From Lachnospiraceae bacterium (lineage in GTDB: Bacteria > Bacillota > Clostridia > Lachnospirales > Lachnospiraceae), in NCBI GenBank assembly GCA_017540605.1, contig JAFYAS010000005.1, positions 31,025-95,024 of the forward strand: DNA of 64,000 nucleotides, read 5' to 3'. Each line of letters starts with the position of its first letter. Positions within the stretch are counted from its first letter, which is position 1. This document shows positions 63,985-64,000 of the stretch, in pieces. Made by a program: the position numbers and the translations under genes. A model generated the notes under the pieces. It worked only from the letters and a program-made list of their open reading frames with translations. It searched no databases and was not told the DNA's origin.

Positions 63985-64000
63985 AACTCTCTCCTTCATA

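Overview
The window is most likely chromosomal or island DNA from a low-GC Gram-positive anaerobe, probably Lachnospiraceae of the Butyrivibrio type. The support is strong GGAGG ribosome sites, a remnant of a BspA-type leucine-rich-repeat surface protein, a VirB4/VirD4/VirB6-type secretion apparatus of the Gram-positive kind and RsbU/RsbW/RsbV-like regulators. The genus is inferred from gene style only. Almost everything is on the minus strand; only two genes, an oxidoreductase near 3.9 kb and a DUF218 protein near 27.2 kb, run on the plus strand. I saw no tRNA, rRNA, CRISPR array, relaxase, integrase or intact insertion sequence.

Layout, read in the direction of transcription from the right edge. 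64.0-63.5 kb: a small VirB2-like pilin. 63.2-50.6 kb: a type IV secretion (T4SS) operon: secreted surface protein, VirD4 coupling ATPase, membrane-anchored exported protein, VirB6-like channel with a long soluble tail, PrgI-VirB4 fusion with a very acidic tail, and a STAS anti-anti-sigma-like protein. 50.4-35.5 kb: a giant exported protein (1913 aa), a membrane-anchored protein, a charged protein, an RsbW-like kinase, a DUF2156 protein, a beta-propeller/Cache/MFS fusion, an RsbU/SpoIIE-type phosphatase and a membrane protein. 35.4-28.9 kb, 23.9-4.96 kb and 2.56 kb to the left edge: nine large soluble proteins without signal peptides that share modules in different combinations, including HipA/PI3-4-kinase-like domains and a GHSRG lipase-like domain. 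27.0-24.2 kb: an MBOAT plus DHHW/AlgJ-like pair for O-acetylation of a surface glycan. 4.9-2.8 kb: an oxidoreductase and a GNAT acetyltransferase flanking a 396-bp segment with 41-bp inverted ends.

What ties this together is a promoter element seen nine times. It has two (once three) GTTGC-like boxes exactly 11 bp apart, then exactly 11 bp to a -10-like hexamer, with no normal -35. It precedes the secretion operon, the giant exported protein/regulator operon, the O-acetylation pair and every transcription unit of the modular soluble proteins. The spacing is that of OmpR/PhoB-type activator sites. My reading is one co-regulated system: a T4SS-like machine in a Firmicute, a partner-switching module (phosphatase, kinase, STAS) wired into it, surface proteins and glycan modification, and a family of candidate effectors delivered by it. 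That the soluble proteins are secreted substrates is inference; no relaxase lies in this window, but a conjugative function with a relaxase elsewhere is not excluded.
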